From contig NZ_CP108101.1 of assembly GCF_036195325.1 (NCBI RefSeq), forward strand, positions 7,130,001-7,194,000: 64,000 nt of DNA, read 5' to 3'. The stretch is from Streptomyces sp. NBC_00234. GTDB lineage: Bacteria > Actinomycetota > Actinomycetes > Streptomycetales > Streptomycetaceae. The notes under the pieces are model-generated. The model worked only from the letters and a program-made list of their open reading frames with translations, searched no databases and was not told where the DNA came from. The translations under genes were made by a program, and so were the position numbers. Below are positions 26,450 through 34,566 of the stretch, in pieces. The first letter of the stretch is position 1. Each line of letters begins with the position of its first letter.

Positions 26450-27463
26450 TCAGGCCGATGTGGCGAGGGCGGCGTGGTGCACGGCGTGGGCGAACGGTCT
26501 TCCGGAGCAGTAGCGCTCGACCTCGTCGAGGGCGCTGCTGGTGATCCGCCGGAGTTCACCGCCGAGCGAGCCGGCGATGTGCGGGGTGAGCAGGACGTTC
26601 GGCAGGGAGTAGAGCGGTGACGTCGTGGGCAGCACCTCCGGTTCGGTGACGTCGAGGACCGCGTGGATACGGCCGCTCGCGGCCTCGGCGCCGAGGGCCG
26701 CGGTGTCGACGAGGGACCCCCGGGCCGTGTTGACGAGCGTGGCGCCGTCGCGCATCAGCGACAGCCTGCGGGAGTCCAGCAGATGCCGGGTCTCCGGCAG
26801 CGCCGGAGCGTGCAGCGAGACGACGTCCGAGCTGCCGACCAGCTCGTCGAGCGGCACGTGACGGGCGCCCAGCGCCGCGGCCTGCGCCGCGTCGACGTGG
26901 GGGTCGGCCAGCAGCAGGTCGAGGTCGTAGGGCCGCAGCAGTTCGAGCACCTTGCGGCCGACCAGTGATGCCCCGACCACGCCAACGGTCCGCCGGTAGT
27001 TGCCGAAACCGGGGAAGACCCGGGACCAGTCGAGCGGGGAACGGTGCTCGCGGTAGAGACCGCCGATCTCCAGGACCCGCTTGTTGGCGAAGAGGACCGC
27101 GGCGACCGTGTACTCGGCGACCGGAACGGCGTTCGCCGCCGCGGCCGATGACACCGCGAGGCCGCGGTCCCAGCACGCCTGTGTCACATGGTGCTTGACG
27201 CTGCCGGCCGCGTGGACGACCGCCTTCAGAGCCGGTGCGCGGGCCAGTACGTCCTCGTCGATGGCGGGACATCCCCAGGAGGTGATCAGGAGTTCCACGT
27301 CCTCCAGGGCCGGCTCGTGGGCGAAGTCCTCGGCCACGTGGTCCGGGTCGAAGTCGGCGTACGCCGCCAGGCGCCGGAGCGCCGGGGCGGGGAACAGCGC
27401 GTCCCGGTGGCGGCGGCCCATGGCGAGGAGGGCGCGGGGGCGGGTGGTCGTGGTCGGGCGCAT
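26450..27463 (-). CDS. D-2-hydroxyacid dehydrogenase family protein
   Basis: The 337-residue NAD-dependent dehydrogenase shows VGVVGASLVGRKVLELL (NAD site, GASLVG variant), catalytic Arg in NTARGSLVD, Glu in DVTEPEVLP and His in TPHIAGS. ATG 27463 is chosen since GAGGAA lies 9 bases upstream; GTG 27478 is an alternative. It sits directly behind the ABC permease genes and before the exported propeller and lyase genes, so it probably acts on a breakdown product (for example a keto- or hydroxy-acid derived from an unsaturated uronide). That substrate assignment is inference from context. Confidence 0.82.
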   Translation of the reverse strand: MRPTTTTRPRALLAMGRRHRDALFPAPALRRLAAYADFDPDHVAEDFAHEPALEDVELLITSWGCPAIDEDVLARAPALKAVVHAAGSVKHHVTQACWDRGLAVSSAAAANAVPVAEYTVAAVLFANKRVLEIGGLYREHRSPLDWSRVFPGFGNYRRTVGVVGASLVGRKVLELLRPYDLDLLLADPHVDAAQAAALGARHVPLDELVGSSDVVSLHAPALPETRHLLDSRRLSLMRDGATLVNTARGSLVDTAALGAEAASGRIHAVLDVTEPEVLPTTSPLYSLPNVLLTPHIAGSLGGELRRITSSALDEVERYCSGRPFAHAVHHAALATSA

Positions 27464-27487
27464 GGGGGAGTTCCTCACGGTGACGGC

Positions 27488-28432
27488 CTACTTGACGGCG
27501 CCGGCGGTCATGCCGGACTTCCAGAACCGCTGCAGCATCAGGAAGACGGCGATCAGCGGGGCCACGGCCACCAGCGAGCCGACGACGGCCAGCAGGTAGT
27601 CCTCGGGGTGGCCTTGGGAGAGGGCGGACGAATACCACACGTACAGACCGAGGTTGACCGGGTACAGGTCCTGGTCGGACAGCATCACCAGGGGCAGGAA
27701 GAAGCTGTTCCAGATCTGGGTGAACTGGAAGAGGAAGATGGTCACGAAACCGGGCGCGAGCATCGGGAAGGCGATGCGGCAGAAGGCCCGGAACTCGCCG
27801 GCCCCGTCCATCCGGGCCGCTTCCAGAACCTCGTCCGGCACATAGGCCGCGCTGAAGACCCGCGCCAGGTACACACCGAACGGGAAGACCAGTCCGGGGA
27901 CGAACACGCTCCAGAAGGTGTTGACGAGGCCGACTTCGGCGGCGAGCAGGTACAGCGGGATCGCCAGCGCCGTACCGGGCACCATCACGCCCAGCAGGAC
28001 GAGCGAGAACAGCCGTTCCTTGCCGGGGAAGGTGAGCTTGTCGAAGGCGTAGCCCGCCGCGACGCCGAACACGGCTGCCAGCAGGGCCCCGACACCCGCG
28101 TACGCCACGGTGTTGGCCACCCAGCGCAGGTAGACGCCGCCGTCGGCCGTGAACAGGTGCTTCAGGTTCTCCGCGAGGTGGATCTCCTCGCCCGGGGCGA
28201 AGCCGTTCGTACCGAACAGGTCCTCGCGGCTCTTGGTGGAGGACAGCACCAGCCAGGTCAGGGGCAGCAGGGTGTAGAGGGTGGCGAGGGCCAGCAGCGC
28301 GGTGACACCGGCCTTGGACAGCAGCGCCGAGGGCGGCTTCGCGGCGCGGCGCGGCCGGCGAGGGGCGGGCCCGGCCGGGGGCGTCCTCGCGGGCGCGGGG
28401 GCGGCGGGGGGAAGGGTGGAGGAGGTGGTCAC
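27488..28432 (-). CDS. carbohydrate ABC transporter permease (MalG type)
   Basis: This 314-residue inner-membrane permease has a Pro/Ala-rich N-terminal tail, six predicted helices and the EAA loop EAARMDGAGEFRAFCRIAFPML that contacts the ATPase. The GTG start at 28432 overlaps the preceding permease stop (GTGA). It functions with the MalF-type partner and the upstream lipoprotein in importing an oligosaccharide. No ATPase gene is in the locus; as in most Streptomyces, the shared ATPase MsiK presumably energises it. Confidence 0.92.
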   Translation of the reverse strand: MTTSSTLPPAAPAPARTPPAGPAPRRPRRAAKPPSALLSKAGVTALLALATLYTLLPLTWLVLSSTKSREDLFGTNGFAPGEEIHLAENLKHLFTADGGVYLRWVANTVAYAGVGALLAAVFGVAAGYAFDKLTFPGKERLFSLVLLGVMVPGTALAIPLYLLAAEVGLVNTFWSVFVPGLVFPFGVYLARVFSAAYVPDEVLEAARMDGAGEFRAFCRIAFPMLAPGFVTIFLFQFTQIWNSFFLPLVMLSDQDLYPVNLGLYVWYSSALSQGHPEDYLLAVVGSLVAVAPLIAVFLMLQRFWKSGMTAGAVK

Positions 28433-29325
28433 GGCTTGCTCCCGCGGCGTGAGATACGGGTGACGGCGAACGACAGCACGGCGGCGAACAGGGCGATCAG
28501 CAGAGAGGCTGCCGCCGCCAGACCGAAGTCGTTGTTCTGGAAGGCGGCTGTCTGGACGTACATGTTGGGGGTCCAGCTGCTGCCGATCGCGCTGGACGCG
28601 TTGTAGATGACCTTCGGCTCGGTGAAGAGCTGGATCGACCCGATGACGGTGAAGAGGACGGCGAGCGCCACCGCGGGGCGGATCATCGGGACCTTGATGG
28701 ACAGCGCCGTCCGTACGGCTCCCGCACCGTCGACCTTCGCCGCGTCCAGCGTCTCGCGCGGCACGGCCTGCAGGGCGGCGTAGAAGATGACCATGTTGTA
28801 ACCGGTCCACTCCCACACGGCGATGTTGGCCGCCGAGAAGACGGCGTTGTCGGCCGACAGGAAGCTGATGCCGATGCCGCCGGACTCCAGGAGGTCGATC
28901 ACCGGGCTCAGGCCGGGCGTGTAGAGGTACACCCAGATCAGCGCGGCGATCAGCCCCGGTACCGCGTGCGGCAGGAACAGCGCCAGCTGGAAGAAGGAGC
29001 GGGCCTTGGCCAGGCCGCTGTCGAGCAGGAGGGCGAGGGCCAGCGCACCGCCGATCATCACGGGGATGTAGACGGCGCAGTACGCGGCGACGACGAGGAA
29101 GCCGTCGCGGAACTCCGGGTCGGACAGGGCGCGTACGTAGTTGTCCCACCCGGCGAAGACGCTTTCGGTGCCGCCGAACCCGAGGCCGGAGGTCCGGGTG
29201 GTGAAGAGGCTCAGCCAGGCCGCGTACAGCAGCGGGGCGAGGGTGACGGCGGCGAACAGGCCGAGGAACGGTGACAGGAGCAGCGCGGCGGTCCGACGCT
29301 GTCCGCGGGTGGATGGGCTTGCCAT
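28429..29325 (-). CDS. carbohydrate ABC transporter permease (MalF type)
   Basis: The 298-residue permease has about six membrane helices and the EAA loop near its C-terminal third (ETLDAAKVDGAGAVRTALSIKVPMI). It heads the permease pair and overlaps the MalG-type gene by 4 bases. ATG 29325 gives a short positively charged N-terminus (MASPSTRGQRRTAALLLSPFL), as expected for this family. It lies 100 bases downstream of the solute-binding protein gene. Confidence 0.92.
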   Translation of the reverse strand: MASPSTRGQRRTAALLLSPFLGLFAAVTLAPLLYAAWLSLFTTRTSGLGFGGTESVFAGWDNYVRALSDPEFRDGFLVVAAYCAVYIPVMIGGALALALLLDSGLAKARSFFQLALFLPHAVPGLIAALIWVYLYTPGLSPVIDLLESGGIGISFLSADNAVFSAANIAVWEWTGYNMVIFYAALQAVPRETLDAAKVDGAGAVRTALSIKVPMIRPAVALAVLFTVIGSIQLFTEPKVIYNASSAIGSSWTPNMYVQTAAFQNNDFGLAAAASLLIALFAAVLSFAVTRISRRGSKP

Positions 29326-29425
29326 GACGGCCTTTCCGGGGCGGGGCTGGACGAGCGGGTGCGGGAGGGAGCCGGTGCCGGCCCGCAGGGGGCCGGCACC
29401 CCGGCTTGGCGGGGCCCGCCGGCTC

Positions 29426-30742
29426 CTACGGAGCGGTGACCTTCATGCCGCGCTGCCTCATCTGCGCCACGGTGGTCCGCTCGGCCAGGGTGAGGACCCC
29501 GGGCAGGGCTGCCGTGCCGTCGGCGACCTTGGGGAGTTCGTCGACGAGGGCGGTGTTGGTCGTCCCCATGACGGGGCCCCACGTCCAGCCCTTCCGGATC
29601 GCCTCGTACGACTCCGTCCCGACGGCGTAGACGTCCTGTCCGCCGTAGTACTCCGTCCCGAACGCGGCCTTCGTGACGGGCACGAGCGCCGGGTCGGCGG
29701 GGAACATGCTGCTGGTGCCGGAGGACACCCACGCCTTCATGCCCTCGGGGTCGGTGGTGATCCACTTGATGAACTCGGCGGCGGCACCGGTGTGGTCGGC
29801 GCCCTTCGGGATGACGAAGGACGAGCCTCCGTACATGGCCGAGGCCGGCGTGCCGTCCCAGGTGGGCACGGGCGCCACGGCCCACTTGCCCTTCTGGTCG
29901 GGGACGGTCGCCTGGTGCGCTCCGGCGCACCAGCTGGCGCAGACGTAGGCGACGGTGCGGTTCTTCTGGACGCTCGTCCAGAACGGGTCCAGCGAACTCA
30001 GCGAGCGGACGAGGTCCTTGCGGGCGAGGTCGCCCCAGTAGGCGGCGGCCTTCTTCGACGGGCCGTCGTCGAGGGTGACCTTCCAGGAGTCCTTCTCGGT
30101 GCCGAACCACTGCCCGCCGGCCTGCCACGCGAGCGCGGTGAACAGGCCGGGGTTGTCGGTGTAGAGAACTCCGCCGCGGGCGCTCGGGTCGGCCTCCTTC
30201 ACCTGCTCGGTCATGTTCCGGTAGGCGTCCCAGGTGGTGGGAACGGTGATCTTGTGCCGGGTGAAGAAGTCCTTGCGGTACATCATCATCAGGGGGGCCG
30301 CGTCGCGGGGGACCGCCCAGGTCCGGCCGCCGAGGTCGACGAGCTGACGTACCGCCTCGGGGAACCGCTCCTTCACCACCGGGCCGAGCGTGGCGCTGAG
30401 ATCCTCGATCTTGCCCTGGGCCGCGAACTCCGGCAGGTGCGGGTACTCGACGACCGCGACGTCCGGTGCGGTGCCGGCCTTCACGGCGTTGGTGAGCTTG
30501 GAGTAGTACTCCTGGCCCGACGGGACCGTTTCGAAGGTCACCTCGATGTCCGGGTGGCTGCGGTTGAAGGCCGCGGCCACCTCGTCGGAACCTTTGACGA
30601 AGGACCAGAAGGTGACCTTTCCGGTCTTCTTCGCGGTCGGGGAGGCGCCCTGACCGGTCCCTCCGCAGGCGGTGGCGAGCAGGGCGAGGGCTGTGACGGA
30701 GCCGGCCAGGGCGGCCGTGGTTCTGCGAAGCATGATGTGCAC
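29426..30742 (-). CDS. extracellular solute-binding lipoprotein of sugar ABC transporter
   Basis: This 438-residue family 1 solute-binding protein has a lipoprotein signal with lipobox LLATACGG (Cys near residue 26) and the expected two-lobe binding protein features (VTFWSFVKGSDEVAAAFNRSHPDIEV; TWDAYRNMTEQVKEADPSARGG; PTWDGTPASAMYGGSSFVIPKGA). The start is GTG 30742 or ATG 30733; both leave an intact signal. It is the first gene of the importer operon and probably binds the oligosaccharide released by the lyase encoded downstream. A candidate operator lies at 30822-30830. Confidence 0.92.
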   Translation of the reverse strand: MHIMLRRTTAALAGSVTALALLATACGGTGQGASPTAKKTGKVTFWSFVKGSDEVAAAFNRSHPDIEVTFETVPSGQEYYSKLTNAVKAGTAPDVAVVEYPHLPEFAAQGKIEDLSATLGPVVKERFPEAVRQLVDLGGRTWAVPRDAAPLMMMYRKDFFTRHKITVPTTWDAYRNMTEQVKEADPSARGGVLYTDNPGLFTALAWQAGGQWFGTEKDSWKVTLDDGPSKKAAAYWGDLARKDLVRSLSSLDPFWTSVQKNRTVAYVCASWCAGAHQATVPDQKGKWAVAPVPTWDGTPASAMYGGSSFVIPKGADHTGAAAEFIKWITTDPEGMKAWVSSGTSSMFPADPALVPVTKAAFGTEYYGGQDVYAVGTESYEAIRKGWTWGPVMGTTNTALVDELPKVADGTAALPGVLTLAERTTVAQMRQRGMKVTAP

Positions 30743-30821
30743 CGATCGTTCGCTGGGGCGTCGAACGAAATCATTCGTCAGTGCATGCGCTTCGTCAATG
30801 CTTCACGCTTCATTCGATGCG

Positions 30822-30830
30822 AAACGAAAG
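30822..30830. promoter_or_regulatory. candidate operator element shared with the regulator promoter
   Basis: AAACGAAAG lies between the regulator gene end and the binding-protein start, 80 bases upstream of the latter, within an AT-richer stretch containing further ACGAAA and TTCATTCG elements. The identical 9-mer is found at 32006-32014 upstream of the regulator gene. Confidence 0.45.
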
Positions 30831-30866
30831 CAAGTGATGCGATGTGGTGTCTGTTCGGTGGTGCTG

Positions 30867-31958
30867 TTACGGGCGCCCGCCGGGCGCCGCGGGGGCCCCG
30901 CTGGAATCCCGTACCCGCAGCTCCGGGCGGAGCAGCACCTCGGCCAGGGGCGCGTCCGGATCGGCCAGCCGGCGCCGCATCAGGTCGACCGCCCAGGCGC
31001 CCACGGCCCTCTTCGGCGGTGCCACGGCGGTGAGGGGTACGTCGCTCAGCTCGGCGACCTCGTCGTCGTAGGTCACGATGGCCAGGTCCTCCGGGACACG
31101 CAGGGCGCGCGACTGGAGAAGGCCGACCAGGGTGACGGCGTCGAGATCGTTGTGCACCAGAGCGGCCCGGACCTCGCCCGCCTCGACCGCGCGCACGAGC
31201 TCCTCGAACCAGTCGGTGGACGCCGCTCCGTCGGCAGGGCCGATGCCGTACTCCGGGCCCTCGGCCAGCCCCAGGGCGCGGCAGGCGGCTGCGTGACCCT
31301 CCCGGATCAGGGGGGTGTTGGGGCTCTCCGCCCTGGCGACCAGGGCGATCCGCTCGTGCCCCAGCCCGGCGAGGTGCCGGACGGCGAGGCCCGCGCCATG
31401 GGCGTGGTCGGACGCGACCTGCTCCAGCCGGCCGGCCTGTGCGCCGGCCCGGCGGTCCACGAGCACGACCGGCACGTCGAGGCCGGCCGGCCACTGGTCC
31501 GTCCCCTCCGCGGGTTCGAGTCCGGCGCGCGGCATCAGCAACAGGCCGTCGGCGCCCGCCGCGACGAGCCGGCGCACCTGCTCCTGGTTGTCGGCCAGCG
31601 TCTCGCCGGACACCGCGAGCACGACGCGCACCCCGTGCGTGCGCGCCGCGTCCTGCACGCCTCGGATGATCTCGGGGTAGTAGTAGTCCCCCGGGGGAAC
31701 GACCAGCCCGAGCACGTACTCGTGCGAAGGCGCCGGGCGGGAAGCCGCCGGCCCCGGGGTGGCGCCCTGCTGGGCCGCGGCCGGAGACATCGCCCCGCCG
31801 TGTACGCGGACGACGAGCCCTCGGCCCGCAAGGTCCCGCACGTCCTGCCGGACGGTGACCGCGGAGACGCCCATCTCCTCCGCCGCCTCCTTGACGGTGA
31901 TCGTCCCCCTGCGCTCCACCATGCGCAGGATCGCCTCACGCCGCTCTTCGGTCAGCAC
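30867..31958 (-). CDS. hybrid regulator: DeoR-type HTH with LacI-type sensor domain
   Basis: The 363-residue repressor combines an N-terminal DeoR helix-turn-helix (ERREAILRMVERRGTITVKEAA, then VSAVTVRQDVRDL) with a LacI/periplasmic-binding-type sensor (YVLGLVVPPGDYYYPEIIRG; GADGLLLMPRAGL; VDRRAGAQAGRLEQVASDHAHGAGLAVRHLAGLGHERIALV). GTG 31958 is preceded by AGGAGAGGGG. It is transcribed in the same direction as, and 124 bases ahead of, the importer operon, so it most likely controls it and senses the imported sugar. Both the operon and the regulator have the AAACGAAAG element upstream. Confidence 0.85.
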   Translation of the reverse strand: MLTEERREAILRMVERRGTITVKEAAEEMGVSAVTVRQDVRDLAGRGLVVRVHGGAMSPAAAQQGATPGPAASRPAPSHEYVLGLVVPPGDYYYPEIIRGVQDAARTHGVRVVLAVSGETLADNQEQVRRLVAAGADGLLLMPRAGLEPAEGTDQWPAGLDVPVVLVDRRAGAQAGRLEQVASDHAHGAGLAVRHLAGLGHERIALVARAESPNTPLIREGHAAACRALGLAEGPEYGIGPADGAASTDWFEELVRAVEAGEVRAALVHNDLDAVTLVGLLQSRALRVPEDLAIVTYDDEVAELSDVPLTAVAPPKRAVGAWAVDLMRRRLADPDAPLAEVLLRPELRVRDSSGAPAAPGGRP

Positions 31959-31993
31959 GTGACCACCCCTCTCCTCGCGAGTGAAGGCGTTTC

Positions 31994-32014
31994 CTTTCAC
32001 TCGACAAACGAAAG
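31994..32014. promoter_or_regulatory. candidate operator of the DeoR-LacI regulator
   Basis: A 21-bp segment with outer inverted arms CTTTC and GAAAG lies 36-56 bases upstream of the regulator GTG start, and its right part is AAACGAAAG, the 9-mer also found before the binding-protein gene. Likely autoregulatory operator. Confidence 0.5.
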
Positions 32015-32204
32015 TTATCAACGAAGCCCCCCGGTGTGCGCCGGGTCCGGGTGTCGGGCGAGCGCCCGACCGGTCGCGGACGGGCAGCCGGAGAGGCGCG
32101 GAAGTCCGCCGACGCGCCGGGACCGCGGTACTGATTGCCGCGGCGGGCACCGCTGGGTCATGCTCGCGGCATCGGGGGTAACTGCCGCGCTCATGGGGGA
32201 TGAG

Positions 32205-33212
32205 ATGCTGCGTGTCCATTTCAGCGATGCCGACCTGGCGCTCGTCCGGGTCGCTGCCACGACGGATCCACTCTGGGACATCGCGACCAGCCTGCACCGT
32301 CTTCAGACCCACCAGGGGCGCTCGTCGTTCGAGGGGTGGATCGCCAGTGCCCGTGCGCGGCTGAGGGAACGCGGCCTCGAACGCGCGGTGCGGCAGATTC
32401 TCCTGCCGCTGTTTCCACGGGCCCTCTATTTCCCGGACTTCCTGACCCCGGCGGAGGGTGCCGCCGGCCTCGCCCACGGGCTGGAAGCCGTGGCGGCGAC
32501 GCCGCACCGCCGCGTGCTGCGCGAGATGGCCCGGCTGGACCGGGTGGTCGGCGCACCGTCGTGGGCCCCCCGTCTCGCGGAGAGGGGGACGCGGGAGGAG
32601 CTGACCCGGGTCCTCGGCGCCTACCACGAAGCCGTCATCGCTCCGTACGGCGACCGCATCCAGGCCGGGATCGACGCCGAGCGTACGGCGCACTGCCGCC
32701 GTCTCCTGGACGGTGGCGTCAGGGGCATGCTCACCGGGCTGAGCCCCGCGATGCGCTGGGACCACCCGGTTCTGCATGTCAACTACCCCGGCAGCGACCG
32801 GGACCTGTACCTCGGCGGACGGGGGCTCATCCTTGCCCCTTCGTACTTCTGCTGGCGCGACCCGGTCACCCTCGCGGACCCGGGGCTTCCGCCCGTGCTG
32901 ATGTACCCCCTGCTCCGCCGGTCGCGCACGTCGGCAGCCCTCGACGGCCTGGTCGGCGACACCCCCGGGCCCCTGGCGGTGCTGCTCGGACGTACCCGCG
33001 CCCGTGTGTTGTCCGTCATCGCCTGCGGCGCCACCACCTCGGAGATCGCGCGCGCCACGGGCGTCGCCGTCTCGTCCGCCAGCAAGCACGCCTCGGCCCT
33101 GCGTGAGGCCGGGCTCGTGAACAGCAGCCGGCAGGCGGCGTCCGTGCTGCACACGCTCACACCCGTGGGAACGGCGGTACTCGCCGCGAGCAGGGCCGCG
33201 GCGCACGGCTGA
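32205..33212 (+). CDS. ArsR-like winged-helix transcriptional regulator
   Basis: The 335-residue protein ends in a winged helix (RARVLSVIACGATTSEIARATGVAVSSASKHASALREAGLV), where the SSASKHASAL helix is the recognition helix of ArsR-type regulators. The N-terminal 250 residues (LRVHFSDADLALVRVA onward) form a conserved Streptomyces sensor region of unknown ligand. ATG 32205 is used with a GGGGG stretch upstream; ATG 32193 is the alternative. Monocistronic, divergent from the DeoR-LacI gene and terminated by a strong hairpin. Confidence 0.8.
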   Translation: MLRVHFSDADLALVRVAATTDPLWDIATSLHRLQTHQGRSSFEGWIASARARLRERGLERAVRQILLPLFPRALYFPDFLTPAEGAAGLAHGLEAVAATPHRRVLREMARLDRVVGAPSWAPRLAERGTREELTRVLGAYHEAVIAPYGDRIQAGIDAERTAHCRRLLDGGVRGMLTGLSPAMRWDHPVLHVNYPGSDRDLYLGGRGLILAPSYFCWRDPVTLADPGLPPVLMYPLLRRSRTSAALDGLVGDTPGPLAVLLGRTRARVLSVIACGATTSEIARATGVAVSSASKHASALREAGLVNSSRQAASVLHTLTPVGTAVLAASRAAAHG

Positions 33213-33244
33213 CGGCGCCCCAGGTGCCCTTACCTGCCGTCACG

Positions 33245-33287
33245 ACCGAGCGGCCGTCCCGGACGTGATCCGGAACGGCCGCTCGGT
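33245..33287. terminator. bidirectional hairpin terminator
   Basis: A 19-bp stem with one mismatch (ACCGAGCGGCCGTCCCGGA against TCCGGAACGGCCGCTCGGT, 5-base loop) sits between convergent gene ends at 33212 and 33300. Confidence 0.75.
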
Positions 33288-33299
33288 GGGTCAGGAGAA

Positions 33300-33701
33300 T
33301 CAGGTGAGCAGCTTCGCCTTCGCCTGCTCGTACTCCGCCTCGCTCAGATCTCCCTTGTCCTTCATCTGGGCGAGTTTCGCCAGGTCGGTCACATGGCTCG
33401 GGGCGCCTTCGCCCTCACTGCCTGCGGCCTGCCGCACGTACTGCTTGAACGCGGCTTCCTGGTCCCTGGCCTGTTTCACGTCCCGTTCGCCCATGCTCCG
33501 CCCGCGGGCGATGAGGTAGATGAACACGCCGATGTACGGCAACAGGATGACAAGGATCAGCCAGCCGGCCTTGCCCCAGCCGCTCAACGAGTGGTCCCGG
33601 AAGATGTCCGTGATCACCTTGAAGAGCAGGAAGAACCACATCACCCAGAGGAACAGGTACAGCATGGTCAGGAAGACATCCAGGAGCGGGTAATCGTCCA
33701 C
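33300..33701 (-). CDS. SHOCT-domain membrane protein with PLDc_N-type helices
   Basis: The 133-residue protein has two N-terminal membrane helices (VFLTMLYLFLWVMWFFLLFKVI and AGWLILVILLPYIGVFIYLIA), a cytoplasmic linker and a C-terminal SHOCT motif (LAKLAQMKDKGDLSEAEYEQAKAKLL). GTG 33701 is preferred, with GGAG 7 bases upstream; an ATG at 33737 would add 12 residues. SHOCT domains are short oligomerisation modules; the role of these small Streptomyces membrane proteins is not known. Confidence 0.82.
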   Translation of the reverse strand: MDDYPLLDVFLTMLYLFLWVMWFFLLFKVITDIFRDHSLSGWGKAGWLILVILLPYIGVFIYLIARGRSMGERDVKQARDQEAAFKQYVRQAAGSEGEGAPSHVTDLAKLAQMKDKGDLSEAEYEQAKAKLLT

Positions 33702-33790
33702 GGCATACTCCGATCGCACGATTTGTACCCTATTCATACATCCGGGCCACATGTCCCGCATCCTGATGTGGTGCCTACGGACGTACGCGG

Positions 33791-34294
33791 TCAGCCGGCC
33801 GCAAGGGGCGCCGTTCCGATGGGCAGCCAGTGGGCCGCCGGATGCTCGATCGGGAGGTCCGGGCGCCAGGCCGTCAGTACCTGCGCCGATGGATGGAACA
33901 GGGGCTCCGGGATCTCGTCGAGGCCGGTCCACCGCCAGGCGCTGATCAGCTCCGGCTCGGTCACCTCCGGGACTCCGGAGTCCACGGTGACCACTGCTCC
34001 CATGGAGATGCGGTTGATGTCGCCGACCACGTCGTGCAGCATCGCGAAGACCGTCACCGCGTCCTCGGGCACATCGAGGCCGGTCTCCTCGCGCAGTTCG
34101 CGTACGGCCGCGGCGGCGATGGACTCGTTCGTCGGGTCGACCTTTCCGCCCGGCAGCTCCCACGTGCCGCTCCGGTGCCGGCCCAGCAGGATCCGGCCCT
34201 CCCGGTCCTGCACGATGACGCCCACGCCGAGCGCCGCCTGCGCCACCGGCGGACGGGTGTTGCGGGTGTGACGGTCCATGGAATCCGTGGTCAT
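33791..34294 (-). CDS. NUDIX hydrolase
   Basis: The 167-residue protein carries a full Nudix box, with GGKVDPTNE followed by the REL REET GL core (positions 65-87 approximately), so it is expected to hydrolyse a nucleoside diphosphate derivative with Mg2+. The segment GRILLGRHRSGTWELPGG precedes the box as usual. Start ATG 34294. The substrate is unknown; MutT-like housecleaning is the general family role. Confidence 0.9.
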   Translation of the reverse strand: MTTDSMDRHTRNTRPPVAQAALGVGVIVQDREGRILLGRHRSGTWELPGGKVDPTNESIAAAAVRELREETGLDVPEDAVTVFAMLHDVVGDINRISMGAVVTVDSGVPEVTEPELISAWRWTGLDEIPEPLFHPSAQVLTAWRPDLPIEHPAAHWLPIGTAPLAAG

Positions 34295-34367
34295 GCTGCC
34301 TGCTCCCTGCGCGTACGGAACGGTGGGGCGCCGTGCGCCCGGCGGACCGGACGCGACGCCCCGGGCG

Positions 34368-34512
34368 TCAGCGGTCCTGCGACAGCACGTACAGCTCGGC
34401 GGAGAGTCCGCCCGCGTGCGCCAGCTGCTCGAAGGTCCCTTCCCCCCGGATCCTGCCCTTGTCGAGGACGATGATCCGGTCGGCCATCCTCACATTGTCC
34501 GGGCGGTGGGTG
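34368..34512 (-). pseudogene. C-terminal remnant of an ABC exporter ATPase
   Basis: Minus-strand translation gives THRPDNVRMADRIIVLDKGR followed by GEGTFEQLAHAGGLSAELYVLSQDR, the H-loop-to-end portion of an ABC exporter nucleotide-binding domain. Walker A, Q-loop and signature are absent upstream, where the sequence joins the end of the NAD-kinase-like gene region. It is therefore a decayed fragment left by deletion. Confidence 0.75.
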
Positions 34513-34566
34513 ACAGTTCCTGGCCTCCCCGCAGGGAGCGGGCGAGCGTCTTCGGGGGCCGCCGGG

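Noticed and set aside
32018..33206. Minus-strand extension of the DeoR-LacI regulator to 33206
   Set aside because: The HTH begins at the GTG at 31958 with its own ribosome-binding site; the upstream frame is antisense to the ArsR-like gene.
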